NCBI GenBank assembly: GCA_010028225.1
Contig: RGOY01000043.1
Span: 1 to 9,351 of the forward strand
DNA from: Actinomycetota bacterium
GTDB lineage: Bacteria; Actinomycetota; Actinomycetes; Nanopelagicales; Nanopelagicaceae
DNA: 9,351 bases
Reading direction: 5' to 3'
The notes under the pieces are model-generated. The model did not search any database and was not told the origin of the DNA. It was given only the letters and a program-made list of their open reading frames with translations. The position numbers and the translations under genes are program-made. Below are positions 1 through 7,016 of this stretch, piece by piece; within the stretch, counting starts at the first letter, position 1, and each line of letters opens with the position of its first letter.

Positions 1-2
1 TT

Positions 3-278
3 GTTTCGGACGAAGTTGCTCTCGCTATGGCGGAGGGTGCGAGAACCCGTTTGGGAACCGTCTGGTCTATTGCAACCACCGGGATTGCTGGCCCCGGCCC
101 CTATGACGGAGTTCCAGCAGGGAGGGTTTGGGTCGCCGTCGCAGGTCCAGTCTCACGGGTTGAAAAGTTGGAACTTGGCGAAATGGGGCGCGAGCAGGTG
201 CGAAACGGCGCGGTAATAGGCGCACTCGCCCTCCTTACCCGTATCCTTAGGGAGCACGCCGGTGGACTGGGCAGTTGA
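3..278 (+). CDS. cinA: CinA/PncC C-terminal domain (nicotinamide-nucleotide amidase), 5' end outside window
   Basis: This is the tail of a CinA-family protein; the reading frame is open from the first codon of the window to the TGA at 276-278. The visible part contains the family's conserved core ATTGIAGPGPYDGVPAG followed by the strand VWVAVAGP and a closing helix (GALALLTRILREH). In this family the domain deamidates nicotinamide mononucleotide to nicotinic acid mononucleotide in pyridine-nucleotide salvage; older annotations call it competence/damage-inducible protein A. The catalytic serine lies upstream of the visible segment, so activity cannot be judged, nor whether an N-terminal MoeA-like domain is present. 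A methionine codon at 27 falls inside the conserved domain and is not a credible start. A cinA end just before a ClgR-type gene is a common actinobacterial arrangement. The gap to clgR is 48 bases. Confidence 0.85.
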   Translation, partial: VSDEVALAMAEGARTRLGTVWSIATTGIAGPGPYDGVPAGRVWVAVAGPVSRVEKLELGEMGREQVRNGAVIGALALLTRILREHAGGLGS

Positions 279-310
279 TCAGTTCCTCAGTAGCGCTGGA
301 ATAGACAGAT

Positions 311-317
311 AAGGGGG
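311..317 (+). promoter_or_regulatory. Ribosome binding site deciding the clgR start
   Basis: The purine run AAGGGGG ends 9 bases before the ATG at 327, but only 3 bases before an in-frame GTG at 321. The spacing favours the ATG as the real start. Confidence 0.6.
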
Positions 318-326
318 TCGGTGTCC

Positions 327-599
327 ATGGAGTTGCTTCGAAGTCATGTTGGAGCAGTACTTCGCGACGCTCGCATTGAGCAGTCACGGACTCTTCGCGA
401 TGTCGCCTCCGCGGCCAAAGTCTCACTCGGTTATCTCTCTGAAGTCGAGCGCGGACAGAAGGAAGCTTCTTCCGAATTACTTAACTCCATCTGCCAAGCG
501 CTGGGCCTTTCACTCGCCACACTCTTCTCCACTGTCCATCAATCCATCCAACGAGCGGAATCCCCAACCCTCACGGTCATCGACTCCACTGCAGCGTAG
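327..599 (+). CDS. clgR: Xre-family transcriptional regulator of the ClgR/PopR type
   Basis: A 90-residue protein with one Cro/C1-type helix-turn-helix at roughly residues 8-62. The recognition segment VSLGYLSEVERGQKEASSE (32-50) is the signature of ClgR/PopR regulators. In Streptomyces, Corynebacterium and Mycobacterium these activate clp protease genes, and often lon and other stress genes, and act as DNA-binding proteins in the cytoplasm. The last residues are STAA. A terminal Ala-Ala in Streptomyces PopR/ClgR marks the protein for Clp-dependent degradation, so a proteolytic feedback loop is plausible here, but this is inference. The ATG at 327 is chosen over GTG 321 by ribosome-binding-site spacing. 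The upstream cinA end matches the usual actinobacterial neighbourhood. The TetR-type gene begins 28 bases after the stop and may be co-transcribed. I found no clear ClgR operator upstream. Confidence 0.85.
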   Translation: MELLRSHVGAVLRDARIEQSRTLRDVASAAKVSLGYLSEVERGQKEASSELLNSICQALGLSLATLFSTVHQSIQRAESPTLTVIDSTAA

Positions 600-627
600 A
601 GCCAGAGAGTTCAGTCAAGGTCTTTTC

Positions 628-1167
628 GTGGTTAACGAAAACAACGCAGCCCAGACTTATCAATATCAACATTCACTTCATAGAAAAACTAGAACTGCTC
701 TTGTCACTACTGCGCTCGCCTTGATTGCTGAAAAAGGATTGAGCCAGACCAACATGATTGAGATCGCGGATCGTGCACGAGTCTCACGAGCATCGCTTTA
801 TAACCACTTCCGTGACAAGAATGAAGTCTTCTTGGCCGTGGTGGAGTTAGAGATCGAACGTATCTTCGCTTTGGCGATGCGTGAACGTGAAGTATCGGCT
901 CGTCTTCACATACTTTCGCGAGAGATTTCTTCGCATAGAGCTCTTGCTACTGCTCTCACGAAGGATCCAGCAACCATCGCTGCACTCTTAGAGCGACATG
1001 ACGGTGAAATCTGGAGCAAGATTTATCAAGGTCTTGCTGCTGTAACTTCCTCCGACTCCATGGGAACGGCTCTAGTTCTTCGTTGGATTATCGGGCAAGT
1101 CTTCATCCCACTCTCACCTGAGCATTCGGTCGCACAATCTGCCCGAATTTCCCGCGCTATCTCTTAG
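628..1167 (+). CDS. TetR-family transcriptional regulator
   Basis: A 179-residue protein. Residues 20-66 form a typical TetR N-terminal DNA-binding domain: a first helix, then the helix-turn-helix around IEIADRARVSRASLYNHFRDK, where the YNHF motif ends the recognition helix. The remaining 110 or so residues are helical and form the ligand/dimer domain, too divergent to name a ligand. The GTG at 628 is chosen because AAGG at 617-620 stands 7 bases before it and because this start gives a normal TetR N-terminus. The frame stays open back to 346, but that part lies out of frame inside clgR and reads as low-complexity shadow. The target is unknown. Candidates by position are its own operon or the convergent metal transporter 9 bases away, but nothing in the sequence proves either. 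Confidence 0.8.
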   Translation: MVNENNAAQTYQYQHSLHRKTRTALVTTALALIAEKGLSQTNMIEIADRARVSRASLYNHFRDKNEVFLAVVELEIERIFALAMREREVSARLHILSREISSHRALATALTKDPATIAALLERHDGEIWSKIYQGLAAVTSSDSMGTALVLRWIIGQVFIPLSPEHSVAQSARISRAIS

Positions 1168-1176
1168 TTTTTTGCT

Positions 1177-2070
1177 CTAGTGATCGTGGCTCTCTTTATC
1201 TGAATCAATCTGTGAAGGTTCGCTCATTTTGCCTTGATTGCTGTGAGAGTGCGTTGACTCTTTATCACCGTGCTCGTGTGCATGAATATCTGAGCTATGT
1301 ATCTGGCTCACTAGAGCCCACATGATAAGAATCCCGGCAAAGGTTGATATGAGAGTCCATTTAGAGGAGTGTCGAGCGTGCGCCTCCGGCAAAATATGCG
1401 AAGTGGAGAGGTAGATCAACATTCCTGCGAAGAGTGAGAGATAGAGCGCTAACCACTTTTCATTGAGCACGAGAGACGAGCCGAGTGCGGCGCCACCAAT
1501 ACGAGCGGCAGCATCGAATCCCAAGAGAATTACTCCGTTACGACTCCACTTCCCGCTCTTGATAAGTAACGAGACCGTATTGAGTCCATCACTGAAGGCA
1601 TGGACAAGGACTGCTACAAAGACTGCGAAACCCAATTCGTTTGAAATTTGAAAGGCGACGCCGAGAGCAACGCCATCTATGAAGACATGCCCACCCATAG
1701 CAAGTGCGCCGACTGTGCCCGCTGCATTGACGCGATGTTTATGGTCATGACCATAGTCAGACTCTGCGGGCTCGTGGCTTCCTGAAAATTGTTCAAGGAG
1801 GTGGAGTGCGAAGAAGCCTCCAATCAAAGCGACAGCTGCGCCAGGTACATGAAAGAGCTCTCCAGTATCTTGCGAAAAAACCTCGGGGAGTAGTTCAAAT
1901 GCAACAAGACCCAAGAGAAGACCAGCGGCGAGCCCCAGAACTAAGTGAAGGCGATCGCGCGAACGAAGGGCCAGGAGACCGCCTAGGGAGGTGGCAAGTG
2001 CCGTCAGGGCGGCGAGTCCGATTGCGAGTAGCACAAGGAAAGAGTAACACTTAATGAGAATCATTTCCAT
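1177..2070 (-). CDS. ZIP-family divalent metal transporter, histidine-rich
   Basis: An inner-membrane protein of about 297 residues with around eight hydrophobic segments, typical of ZIP (Zrt/Irt-like) importers of zinc or related metals. The paired metal-site helices are recognisable as HVFIDG (H128, D132) and HAFSDG (H157, D161), where the family usually has HNxPEG and HExPEG. A cytosolic-type loop at residues 97-112 carries SHEPAESDYGHDHKH, and the last 40 residues hold many further histidines (HAHEHGD, THSHS, SHDH), suited to metal binding. The start is uncertain. ATG 2070 has GGAGA 13 bases upstream, ATG 2064 lies two codons downstream, and ATG 2112 would overlap the start of the divergent gene. 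The gene is convergent with the TetR regulator, with 9 bases between stop codons. Substrate is inferred from family only. Confidence 0.82.
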   Translation of the reverse strand: MEMILIKCYSFLVLLAIGLAALTALATSLGGLLALRSRDRLHLVLGLAAGLLLGLVAFELLPEVFSQDTGELFHVPGAAVALIGGFFALHLLEQFSGSHEPAESDYGHDHKHRVNAAGTVGALAMGGHVFIDGVALGVAFQISNELGFAVFVAVLVHAFSDGLNTVSLLIKSGKWSRNGVILLGFDAAARIGGAALGSSLVLNEKWLALYLSLFAGMLIYLSTSHILPEAHARHSSKWTLISTFAGILIMWALVSQIHSSDIHAHEHGDKESTHSHSNQGKMSEPSQIDSDKESHDH

Positions 2071-2089
2071 TAAGGATCGGGGTTCTCCG

Positions 2090-2095
2090 TACTCT
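2090..2095 (+). promoter_or_regulatory. Candidate -10 element for a leaderless ABM-protein transcript
   Basis: TACTCT fits TANNNT and ends 6 bases before the GTG at 2102, which would place the transcription start on the start codon. No good Shine-Dalgarno sequence precedes this GTG. The -35 region is weak, so this rests mainly on spacing. Confidence 0.35.
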
Positions 2096-2101
2096 CTGAG
2101 G

Positions 2102-2383
2102 GTGTTCGCCATCGCTCGGTTTCGAGTTGAACCCTCTCAGCACGAGGAGTTCCTTGAAAGACTGAGAACGGCCCACGATGCACTGAAATCCTGTGCGGGG
2201 TACTTCAGTGGGGAGATCGGGCTCAATACCGATGAACCCGGACTTATAGCCCTGGTGACTCGCTGGGAGAACATCGGCAGTTATCGACGGGCACTTTCGA
2301 ACTTTCAGGTCAAAGTTGATGCTGTTCCTGTTTTAGCGCAGGCAATTGATGAACCTGGTGGATATGTCGGACCGAATGAGTAA
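2102..2383 (+). CDS. ABM-fold (antibiotic biosynthesis monooxygenase-like) small protein
   Basis: A 93-residue protein with the dimeric alpha/beta-barrel pattern of the ABM superfamily. A first strand (FAIARFRV) is followed by a helix (SQHEEFLERLRTAHDAL), then a strand with the small-residue motif GYFSGEIGLN. A strand (IALVTRWEN) and a helix beginning SYRRALSNFQVK complete the fold. The C-terminal tail is short and polar. Members range from quinone-forming monooxygenases to haem-degrading enzymes and many without known activity; none of the visible residues decides between these. The GTG at 2102 is chosen because it begins the first strand directly. An in-frame ATG at 2054 would add 16 residues and run antisense to the transporter's N-terminus. 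The gene is divergent from the ZIP transporter and 119 bases upstream of glyS. Confidence 0.65.
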   Translation: MFAIARFRVEPSQHEEFLERLRTAHDALKSCAGYFSGEIGLNTDEPGLIALVTRWENIGSYRRALSNFQVKVDAVPVLAQAIDEPGGYVGPNE

Positions 2384-2412
2384 TCAATAGCAAAGAACGA
2401 GCTATATCAAAG

Positions 2413-2418
2413 TAAAAT
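2413..2418 (+). promoter_or_regulatory. Candidate -10 element for the glyS operon
   Basis: TAAAAT matches TANNNT in the 119-base gap between the ABM gene and glyS. The matching -35 position is poor. If used, transcription would begin near 2425 and leave a leader of about 78 bases. The leader holds a small possible hairpin (GGGCC 2455-2459 with GGCCC 2467-2471, 7-base loop). I see no T-box specifier or antiterminator pattern. Confidence 0.3.
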
Positions 2419-2502
2419 CCGGACATTGCTTTCTCAATAAGAGATCGCATTCCTGGGCCAATGGGCGGCCCTCCGACAGCCAGCCGGATGGAGATTTCAA
2501 TC

Positions 2503-3879
2503 ATGGCCGATCGTCTAGAAACAATCGTCTCGCTCGCAAAGCGGCGAGGTTTTGTCTTTCCATCGTCTGAGATTTACGGCGGGCTTCGGGCATCCTGGGA
2601 TTACGGGCCACTTGGCGTTGAACTCAAGAACAACGTCAAACGTCAGTGGTGGCGCTCGATGGTGACGGGACGAGAAGATGTGGTTGGTCTTGACTCATGC
2701 GTCATCTTGGCGCGAGAAGTGTGGGAAGCATCAGGGCATGTCGAAACTTTCACTGACCCACTTACAGAATGTACTTCGTGCCATAAGCGTTTTAGGGCAG
2801 ATCATCTTGAAGATGCATTCGAAGCGAAACATCAACGCAAACCATCAAATCTTGAAGAGATAAATTGCCCACATTGCGGAACTAAAGGGAAATTCACTGC
2901 GCCCAGACAATTCTCCGGATTGCTTAAAACCTATCTTGGGCCGATTGAGGATGAAAGCGGTCTTGCATATATGCGCCCTGAGACTGCGCAGGGGATCTTT
3001 ATCAATTTTGAGAATGTCATGACTACTGCGCGCAAGAAGCCTCCATTTGGCATCGGTCAGATTGGAAAGTCTTTTAGGAATGAGATCACGCCAGGGAACT
3101 TCATCTTTCGAACCCGTGAATTCGAGCAGATGGAAATGGAATTCTTTGTGGTGCCAGGATCGGATGAAGAGTGGCATCAATACTGGATTGATACACGCCT
3201 TGCTTGGTATAAAGATTTAGGGATAGGAAGCGAGAGGCTTCGACTTTTCGAACATCCCAAGGAGAAGCTCTCTCACTACTCCAAGCGCACGGTTGATATC
3301 GAATATAAATTCGAATTCGCGGGTACTGAATGGGGCGAGCTCGAAGGAATTGCCAATCGAACCGATTTCGACCTGAAGGCTCATAGCGCGAAGAGTGGAA
3401 AAGATCTCTCTTTCTTCGATCAAGAGAAGAGCGAGCGCTGGACTCCATTTGTCATTGAACCTGCCGCTGGTGTCGATCGATGCACTCTGACTTTCATGAT
3501 GGATGCATTTACTGAAGATGAAGCGCCGAATGCTAAAGGTGAATTGGAGAAACGTGCAGTGATGCGTCTCGATCCTCGTCTCTCACCTATCAAGGTGGCC
3601 GTTCTTCCGCTTTCGCGTAACGCTGATCTCTCTCCGAAAGCTCGAGACCTGGCTGCTGCCCTCCGCAAGAATTGGAGCGTTGAGTTTGACGATGCTGGCG
3701 CAATCGGGCGTCGCTACCGTAGACAAGATGAGATTGGCACGCCATTTTGCATCACTATCGATTTCGACACCTTGCAAGATCAGGCAGTGACGGTGCGCGA
3801 ACGTGATTCGATGCGACAAGAGCGCATCGCAATCGACCAGGTGGAGTCATGGTTAGCGCCGAAACTTCTGGGGTGTTAA
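2503..3879 (+). CDS. glyS: Glycine--tRNA ligase, dimeric (alpha2) type
   Basis: Cytoplasmic class II aminoacyl-tRNA synthetase that attaches glycine to tRNA-Gly using ATP. Its 458 residues are the usual length for the single-chain alpha2 form. Visible parts in order: motif 1 region IYGGLRASWDYGPLG (24-38); a Cys4 zinc site (C90, C93, C122, C125) in an insertion; the RPETAQGIF segment (158-166); motif 2 with FRNEITPGNFIFRTREFEQ (191-209); motif 3 around EPAAGVDR (319-326); and a C-terminal anticodon-binding domain from about residue 360 (IKVAVLPL onward). ATG 2503 is chosen because GGAGA at 2490-2494 lies 8 bases upstream. In-frame ATGs at 2461 and 2488 would add an unlikely leader. It is the first gene of a tight five-gene run and overlaps dusB by 31 bases. 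Confidence 0.97.
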   Translation: MADRLETIVSLAKRRGFVFPSSEIYGGLRASWDYGPLGVELKNNVKRQWWRSMVTGREDVVGLDSCVILAREVWEASGHVETFTDPLTECTSCHKRFRADHLEDAFEAKHQRKPSNLEEINCPHCGTKGKFTAPRQFSGLLKTYLGPIEDESGLAYMRPETAQGIFINFENVMTTARKKPPFGIGQIGKSFRNEITPGNFIFRTREFEQMEMEFFVVPGSDEEWHQYWIDTRLAWYKDLGIGSERLRLFEHPKEKLSHYSKRTVDIEYKFEFAGTEWGELEGIANRTDFDLKAHSAKSGKDLSFFDQEKSERWTPFVIEPAAGVDRCTLTFMMDAFTEDEAPNAKGELEKRAVMRLDPRLSPIKVAVLPLSRNADLSPKARDLAAALRKNWSVEFDDAGAIGRRYRRQDEIGTPFCITIDFDTLQDQAVTVRERDSMRQERIAIDQVESWLAPKLLGC

Positions 3880-5054
3880 TCAAACCTCTCTTCTTGCCAA
3901 TCGAGAATGGCCATTTCGAAAAAGGTGGCGTTCTTCTCGATCCGCCGGTGGTTCTCGCGCCGATGGCAGGTATCACCAATGCCGCTTTTCGCACGCTCTG
4001 TAGAGAGCAAGGAGCTGGACTCTTCGTATCAGAAATGGTTACTGCTCGCGCACTGATTGAACGAAACGAAGAGACGCTTCGAATGATTGTTCCTGGTGAA
4101 GGAGAGTCTCCTCGATCTGTTCAACTCTATGCAACGGAAGGAGACTCTTTGGGTAAGGCTGTTTCCATGCTTGCGCGAGAAGACCTTGCCGATCACATTG
4201 ATCTGAACTTTGGCTGTCCAGTTCCAAAAGTGACTCGAAAGGGGGGAGGGGCGGCGCTTCCTTTCAAGCAAAAGCTATTTCGCGAGATAGTGAGCGCAGC
4301 GGTAGAGAACGCGAAACCATTTGGGATTCCTGTCACCGTGAAGATGCGTATCGGAATTGATGATCAACACGAGACTTTCCTTGGTGCAGCAGAGATTGCC
4401 GCAGAGGCCGGTGTTACCTGGGTTGCGCTCCATGCTCGCACAGCAGCGCAGTTCTATGACGGAAATGCCCAGTGGGACAAGATCAAAGAGTTGGTTCGGC
4501 ATATGAAGCCATTCGGGATTCCAGTCCTTGGAAATGGTGATATCTGGTCGGGCGATGATGGCGTCCGCATGATGCGTGAGACAGGATGCGATGGAATTGT
4601 TGTAGGTCGAGGGTGCTTGGGAAGGCCGTGGCTTTTTGCTGATCTTGTCCGGGCATTTGCATCGGAGCGAGATTTAAAATCGAGGAACGAATCACGTCCA
4701 TTGCCCCGCCTTAGTGAGGTGAGTGAAGTCATCTGGCGTCATGCTGAGTTGTTGACTCGCTACTTTGGCGATGAATCTCGCGCTTGTCGAGATCTTCGAA
4801 AGCATATGGCGTGGTATCTGAAAGGTTTTCGCGTAGAAGGTGGCTTGCGGCCAAAGTTCGGGATGGTCTCATCTCTTGCAGAACTGAGAACATTGCTCGA
4901 TCAACTCGTGGATCAGCCATACCCAGAAGAAGTTGGGGATGCTCCGCGCGGACGTCGCTCCCATCAGCGTTCTGTCGCACTTCCAGCAGGATGGCTCGAC
5001 GATGCAATGGAGCTCGCATCAGTGACATCTGATGACGCCGGGTCTGGTGGTTAG
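3849..5054 (+). CDS. dusB: tRNA-dihydrouridine synthase, DusB type
   Basis: FMN enzyme that reduces particular uridines in tRNA to dihydrouridine with NAD(P)H. The 401-residue chain shows the TIM-barrel signatures: VLAPMAGITNAAFR (35-48) for flavin binding, LNFGCP (119-124) with the catalytic cysteine C123, KMRIG (165-169), the LHARTAAQFYDG loop (194-205), GNGDI (228-232) and VVGRG (251-255) for FMN phosphate. A helical C-terminal tRNA-binding domain contains HMAWYLKGF. The start used overlaps glyS by 31 bases and has AGGTGG 4 bases upstream. A GTG at 3873 straddles the glyS stop and would give an N-terminus closer to relatives, but lacks a ribosome binding site. Either way translation is probably coupled to glyS. 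The last about 40 residues are polar and poorly conserved in appearance. Confidence 0.93.
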   Translation: MVSAETSGVLIKPLFLPIENGHFEKGGVLLDPPVVLAPMAGITNAAFRTLCREQGAGLFVSEMVTARALIERNEETLRMIVPGEGESPRSVQLYATEGDSLGKAVSMLAREDLADHIDLNFGCPVPKVTRKGGGAALPFKQKLFREIVSAAVENAKPFGIPVTVKMRIGIDDQHETFLGAAEIAAEAGVTWVALHARTAAQFYDGNAQWDKIKELVRHMKPFGIPVLGNGDIWSGDDGVRMMRETGCDGIVVGRGCLGRPWLFADLVRAFASERDLKSRNESRPLPRLSEVSEVIWRHAELLTRYFGDESRACRDLRKHMAWYLKGFRVEGGLRPKFGMVSSLAELRTLLDQLVDQPYPEEVGDAPRGRRSHQRSVALPAGWLDDAMELASVTSDDAGSGG

Positions 5055-5754
5055 GTTGTTTGGATTTCGCTGGATTTTACGGATAGTTTCTTTTTTACTT
5101 CTGTTGGTCATTGTCATTCCGCTCTATGCATTTGGGAAGACATGGTGGACCGGACAGAGTCTTGCTAAAGAGATTGCGCTAACCGCATCAGATTTTCAGC
5201 CAAGTGCCTACGCACGTGAAGTTATCGTGGTACTTGGCGCTGCTCAATTTGATGGCAAACCTGGCCCTATCTTGAAAGAGAGATTGAAAACTGCCTTGCT
5301 TGCCTATCAAAAGAATTTAGCACCAGCAATCATCACGGTAGGGGAGGGCGCACCTGGAGATAGAACGACAGAGGCGGCCGCGGGAAAGAAGTGGCTCGCC
5401 AATCAGGGCATTCCAAAATCTCGAATTATTGCTGTTAATCAAGGCAGAGATACCTATTCCAGCACTCTCGCCTATAGTGCAACGATGAAGTCGCGCGAAT
5501 TGGAGTCGGTCCTCATCGTTACCGACCCCTATCACTGTCTACGCGCAACGACGATGGCCGAAGACCAAGGAGTAGTGGCAAGTTGCCTTCCAACTTTGGC
5601 CGGCATGACAGACATTTCTCACTCTTCATTTCGTTATTTGTTGCGAGAGGCGGGCGCATACCTGGCTTACGTGACCCTTGGGCGTCGCGGAATCATGATC
5701 GGCGAAGAGACCATTGAAAAGTGGATTTCAGAGAGTCTTGGTGCACGCACATGA
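5032..5754 (+). CDS. Membrane-anchored DUF218/YdcF-SanA family protein
   Basis: A 240-residue protein with one N-terminal membrane segment (about residues 14-38, WILRIVSFLLLLVIVIPLYA) and no cleavage motif, followed by a DUF218 domain likely outside the membrane. Family marks seen are VIVVLGAAQ (64-72), a basic helix LKERLKTALLAY, TEAAAG (113-118), the LIVTDPYH strand with H168, and R171 shortly after. DUF218 proteins such as SanA and YdcF are linked to envelope integrity and bind nucleotide-like ligands in some reports; the reaction is not known. The position commonly holding TGG reads TVGEG here. It overlaps dusB by 23 bases and dgt by 4, so it sits inside the operon rather than beside it. 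Its start lacks a strong ribosome binding site, consistent with coupled translation. Confidence 0.83.
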   Translation: MTPGLVVRLFGFRWILRIVSFLLLLVIVIPLYAFGKTWWTGQSLAKEIALTASDFQPSAYAREVIVVLGAAQFDGKPGPILKERLKTALLAYQKNLAPAIITVGEGAPGDRTTEAAAGKKWLANQGIPKSRIIAVNQGRDTYSSTLAYSATMKSRELESVLIVTDPYHCLRATTMAEDQGVVASCLPTLAGMTDISHSSFRYLLREAGAYLAYVTLGRRGIMIGEETIEKWISESLGART

Positions 5755-7013
5755 GCTCCGTGAATGTCGAAGGTTATCTTGAGAGTGATGTTGAGAGATT
5801 TCAAGATGAGCCAGCAAAACGCAGTGGTAGGAGCGAGTTTGCACGCGACCGCGCTCGCGTCATTCACTCCTTTGCGCTACGAAGACTTGCGGCAAAAACT
5901 CAAGTCGCCGTTCCATGGGCTGATGATTTCCCGCGTACGAGGCTCTCTCACTCCTTGGAGTGTGCCCAGGTAGGTAGAGAGATTGGTCAAGCGCTTGGTG
6001 CTGATCCTGACTTGATGGATACAGCTTGCCTTGCACATGATTTGGGTCATCCCCCGTTCGGACACAACGGTGAAGTTGCACTTAATGAAATTGCAGAAAG
6101 GTGTGGTGGCTTTGAAGGCAATGCCCAGAGTTTTCGAATTCTCACTCGACTTGAGGGAAAGACAGTTGATACGGATGGCAAGTCTCTCGGATTAAACCTC
6201 ACCCGAGCTTCTCTTGATGCCGCGACTAAATACCCCTGGCCTCGCTCCGAGAATATTTTAAAATTCGGTGTTTACGATGACGATGTTGAAATCTTCTCGT
6301 GGATGCGAAGTGAGGGTGAGAGTGGTCCAAGTATTGGCCAGACCTGCCTTGAAGCGCAGATCATGGATTGGTCAGATGATGTGGCTTATTCGGTCCATGA
6401 TCTGGAGGATGGAGTTGTCACAGGAAAGATAATCCCAAGCAAGATTGACTCTCACCTCGCTGAGATTTCCAAGACAGTGCGAAGTGAATATCTTGCCGAC
6501 CTCAGGGATGATGAGTATGAAAGGGCTACAGATAGGTTGCTCAATCTCGATCTGTGGCCGCGACATTACGATGGCTCGCACTCGGCACTTGCGCAGATGA
6601 AGCGCTTCACCTCCCAACTAATAGGGGAGTTCGCTCTTGCAGCAGAGAATGCAACAAGGGCGAGATACGGCTCTGCTCCACTGACGCGTTATGCCGGAAA
6701 TCTTGAAGTTCCTCGCTCTGCTCGCGTCGAGGTCGCAATTCTCAAAGCTATATCGGGGTACTTCATCATCAATGCCGAGAGCTCTCAGGCGGCTTACTCG
6801 CAACAGCGTGCACTCCTCAAAGATCTAGTGACTCGCCTCTGGGAGCAAGCACCAGGAAGCCTTGAAAGCACATTCCTTGCTCATTGGAAGAATGCGAATG
6901 ATGAGAGCGCAAAACTTCGAGTGATTGTGGATCAGGTTGCTTCTTTTACCGACCTCGGAGCGCTCAAGCGCGCACAATCTTTTGGACTTTCACTGGCCAT
7001 GGATAAGGATTAG
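5751..7013 (+). CDS. dgt: Deoxyguanosinetriphosphate triphosphohydrolase-like protein (HD domain)
   Basis: Cytoplasmic HD-superfamily enzyme that, in the family, cleaves dGTP or other dNTPs to the deoxynucleoside and triphosphate, limiting dNTP pools. The 420 residues fit the shorter dGTPase-like group. The metal site is complete: H67 in TRLSHSLE, H96-D97 in LAHDLGHPPFGH, and the aspartates of DWSDDVAYSVHD (206-217), with H105 as a further conserved residue. The start is the ATG of an ATGA overlap with the upstream stop at 5752-5754; an upstream in-frame ATG at 5721 would extend 10 codons into that gene with no ribosome binding site. dnaG follows after 3 bases. The dgt-dnaG pair is a common actinobacterial arrangement and ties dNTP control to replication priming. 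The preferred nucleotide cannot be read from sequence. Confidence 0.93.
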   Translation: MSSVNVEGYLESDVERFQDEPAKRSGRSEFARDRARVIHSFALRRLAAKTQVAVPWADDFPRTRLSHSLECAQVGREIGQALGADPDLMDTACLAHDLGHPPFGHNGEVALNEIAERCGGFEGNAQSFRILTRLEGKTVDTDGKSLGLNLTRASLDAATKYPWPRSENILKFGVYDDDVEIFSWMRSEGESGPSIGQTCLEAQIMDWSDDVAYSVHDLEDGVVTGKIIPSKIDSHLAEISKTVRSEYLADLRDDEYERATDRLLNLDLWPRHYDGSHSALAQMKRFTSQLIGEFALAAENATRARYGSAPLTRYAGNLEVPRSARVEVAILKAISGYFIINAESSQAAYSQQRALLKDLVTRLWEQAPGSLESTFLAHWKNANDESAKLRVIVDQVASFTDLGALKRAQSFGLSLAMDKD

Positions 7014-7016
7014 AGG

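Noticed and set aside
275..326. Promoter or ClgR self-binding box upstream of clgR
   Set aside because: TTGATC at 275 lacks a well-spaced -10, and no CGCYNANRGCG-like box is present; AGCGCT at 292 alone is too short.
346..627. Open frame extending the TetR gene upstream across clgR (a 273-residue reading)
   Set aside because: The extension lies out of frame inside clgR, has no TetR or other domain, and a ribosome binding site marks GTG 628 as the start.
1168..1176. T-run between the TetR and ZIP stop codons as a shared terminator
   Set aside because: No GC-rich hairpin precedes it on either strand.
2425..2502. T-box or other riboswitch in the glyS leader
   Set aside because: The leader is too short and has no specifier-loop or T-box consensus; only a weak 5-base-pair hairpin can be drawn.
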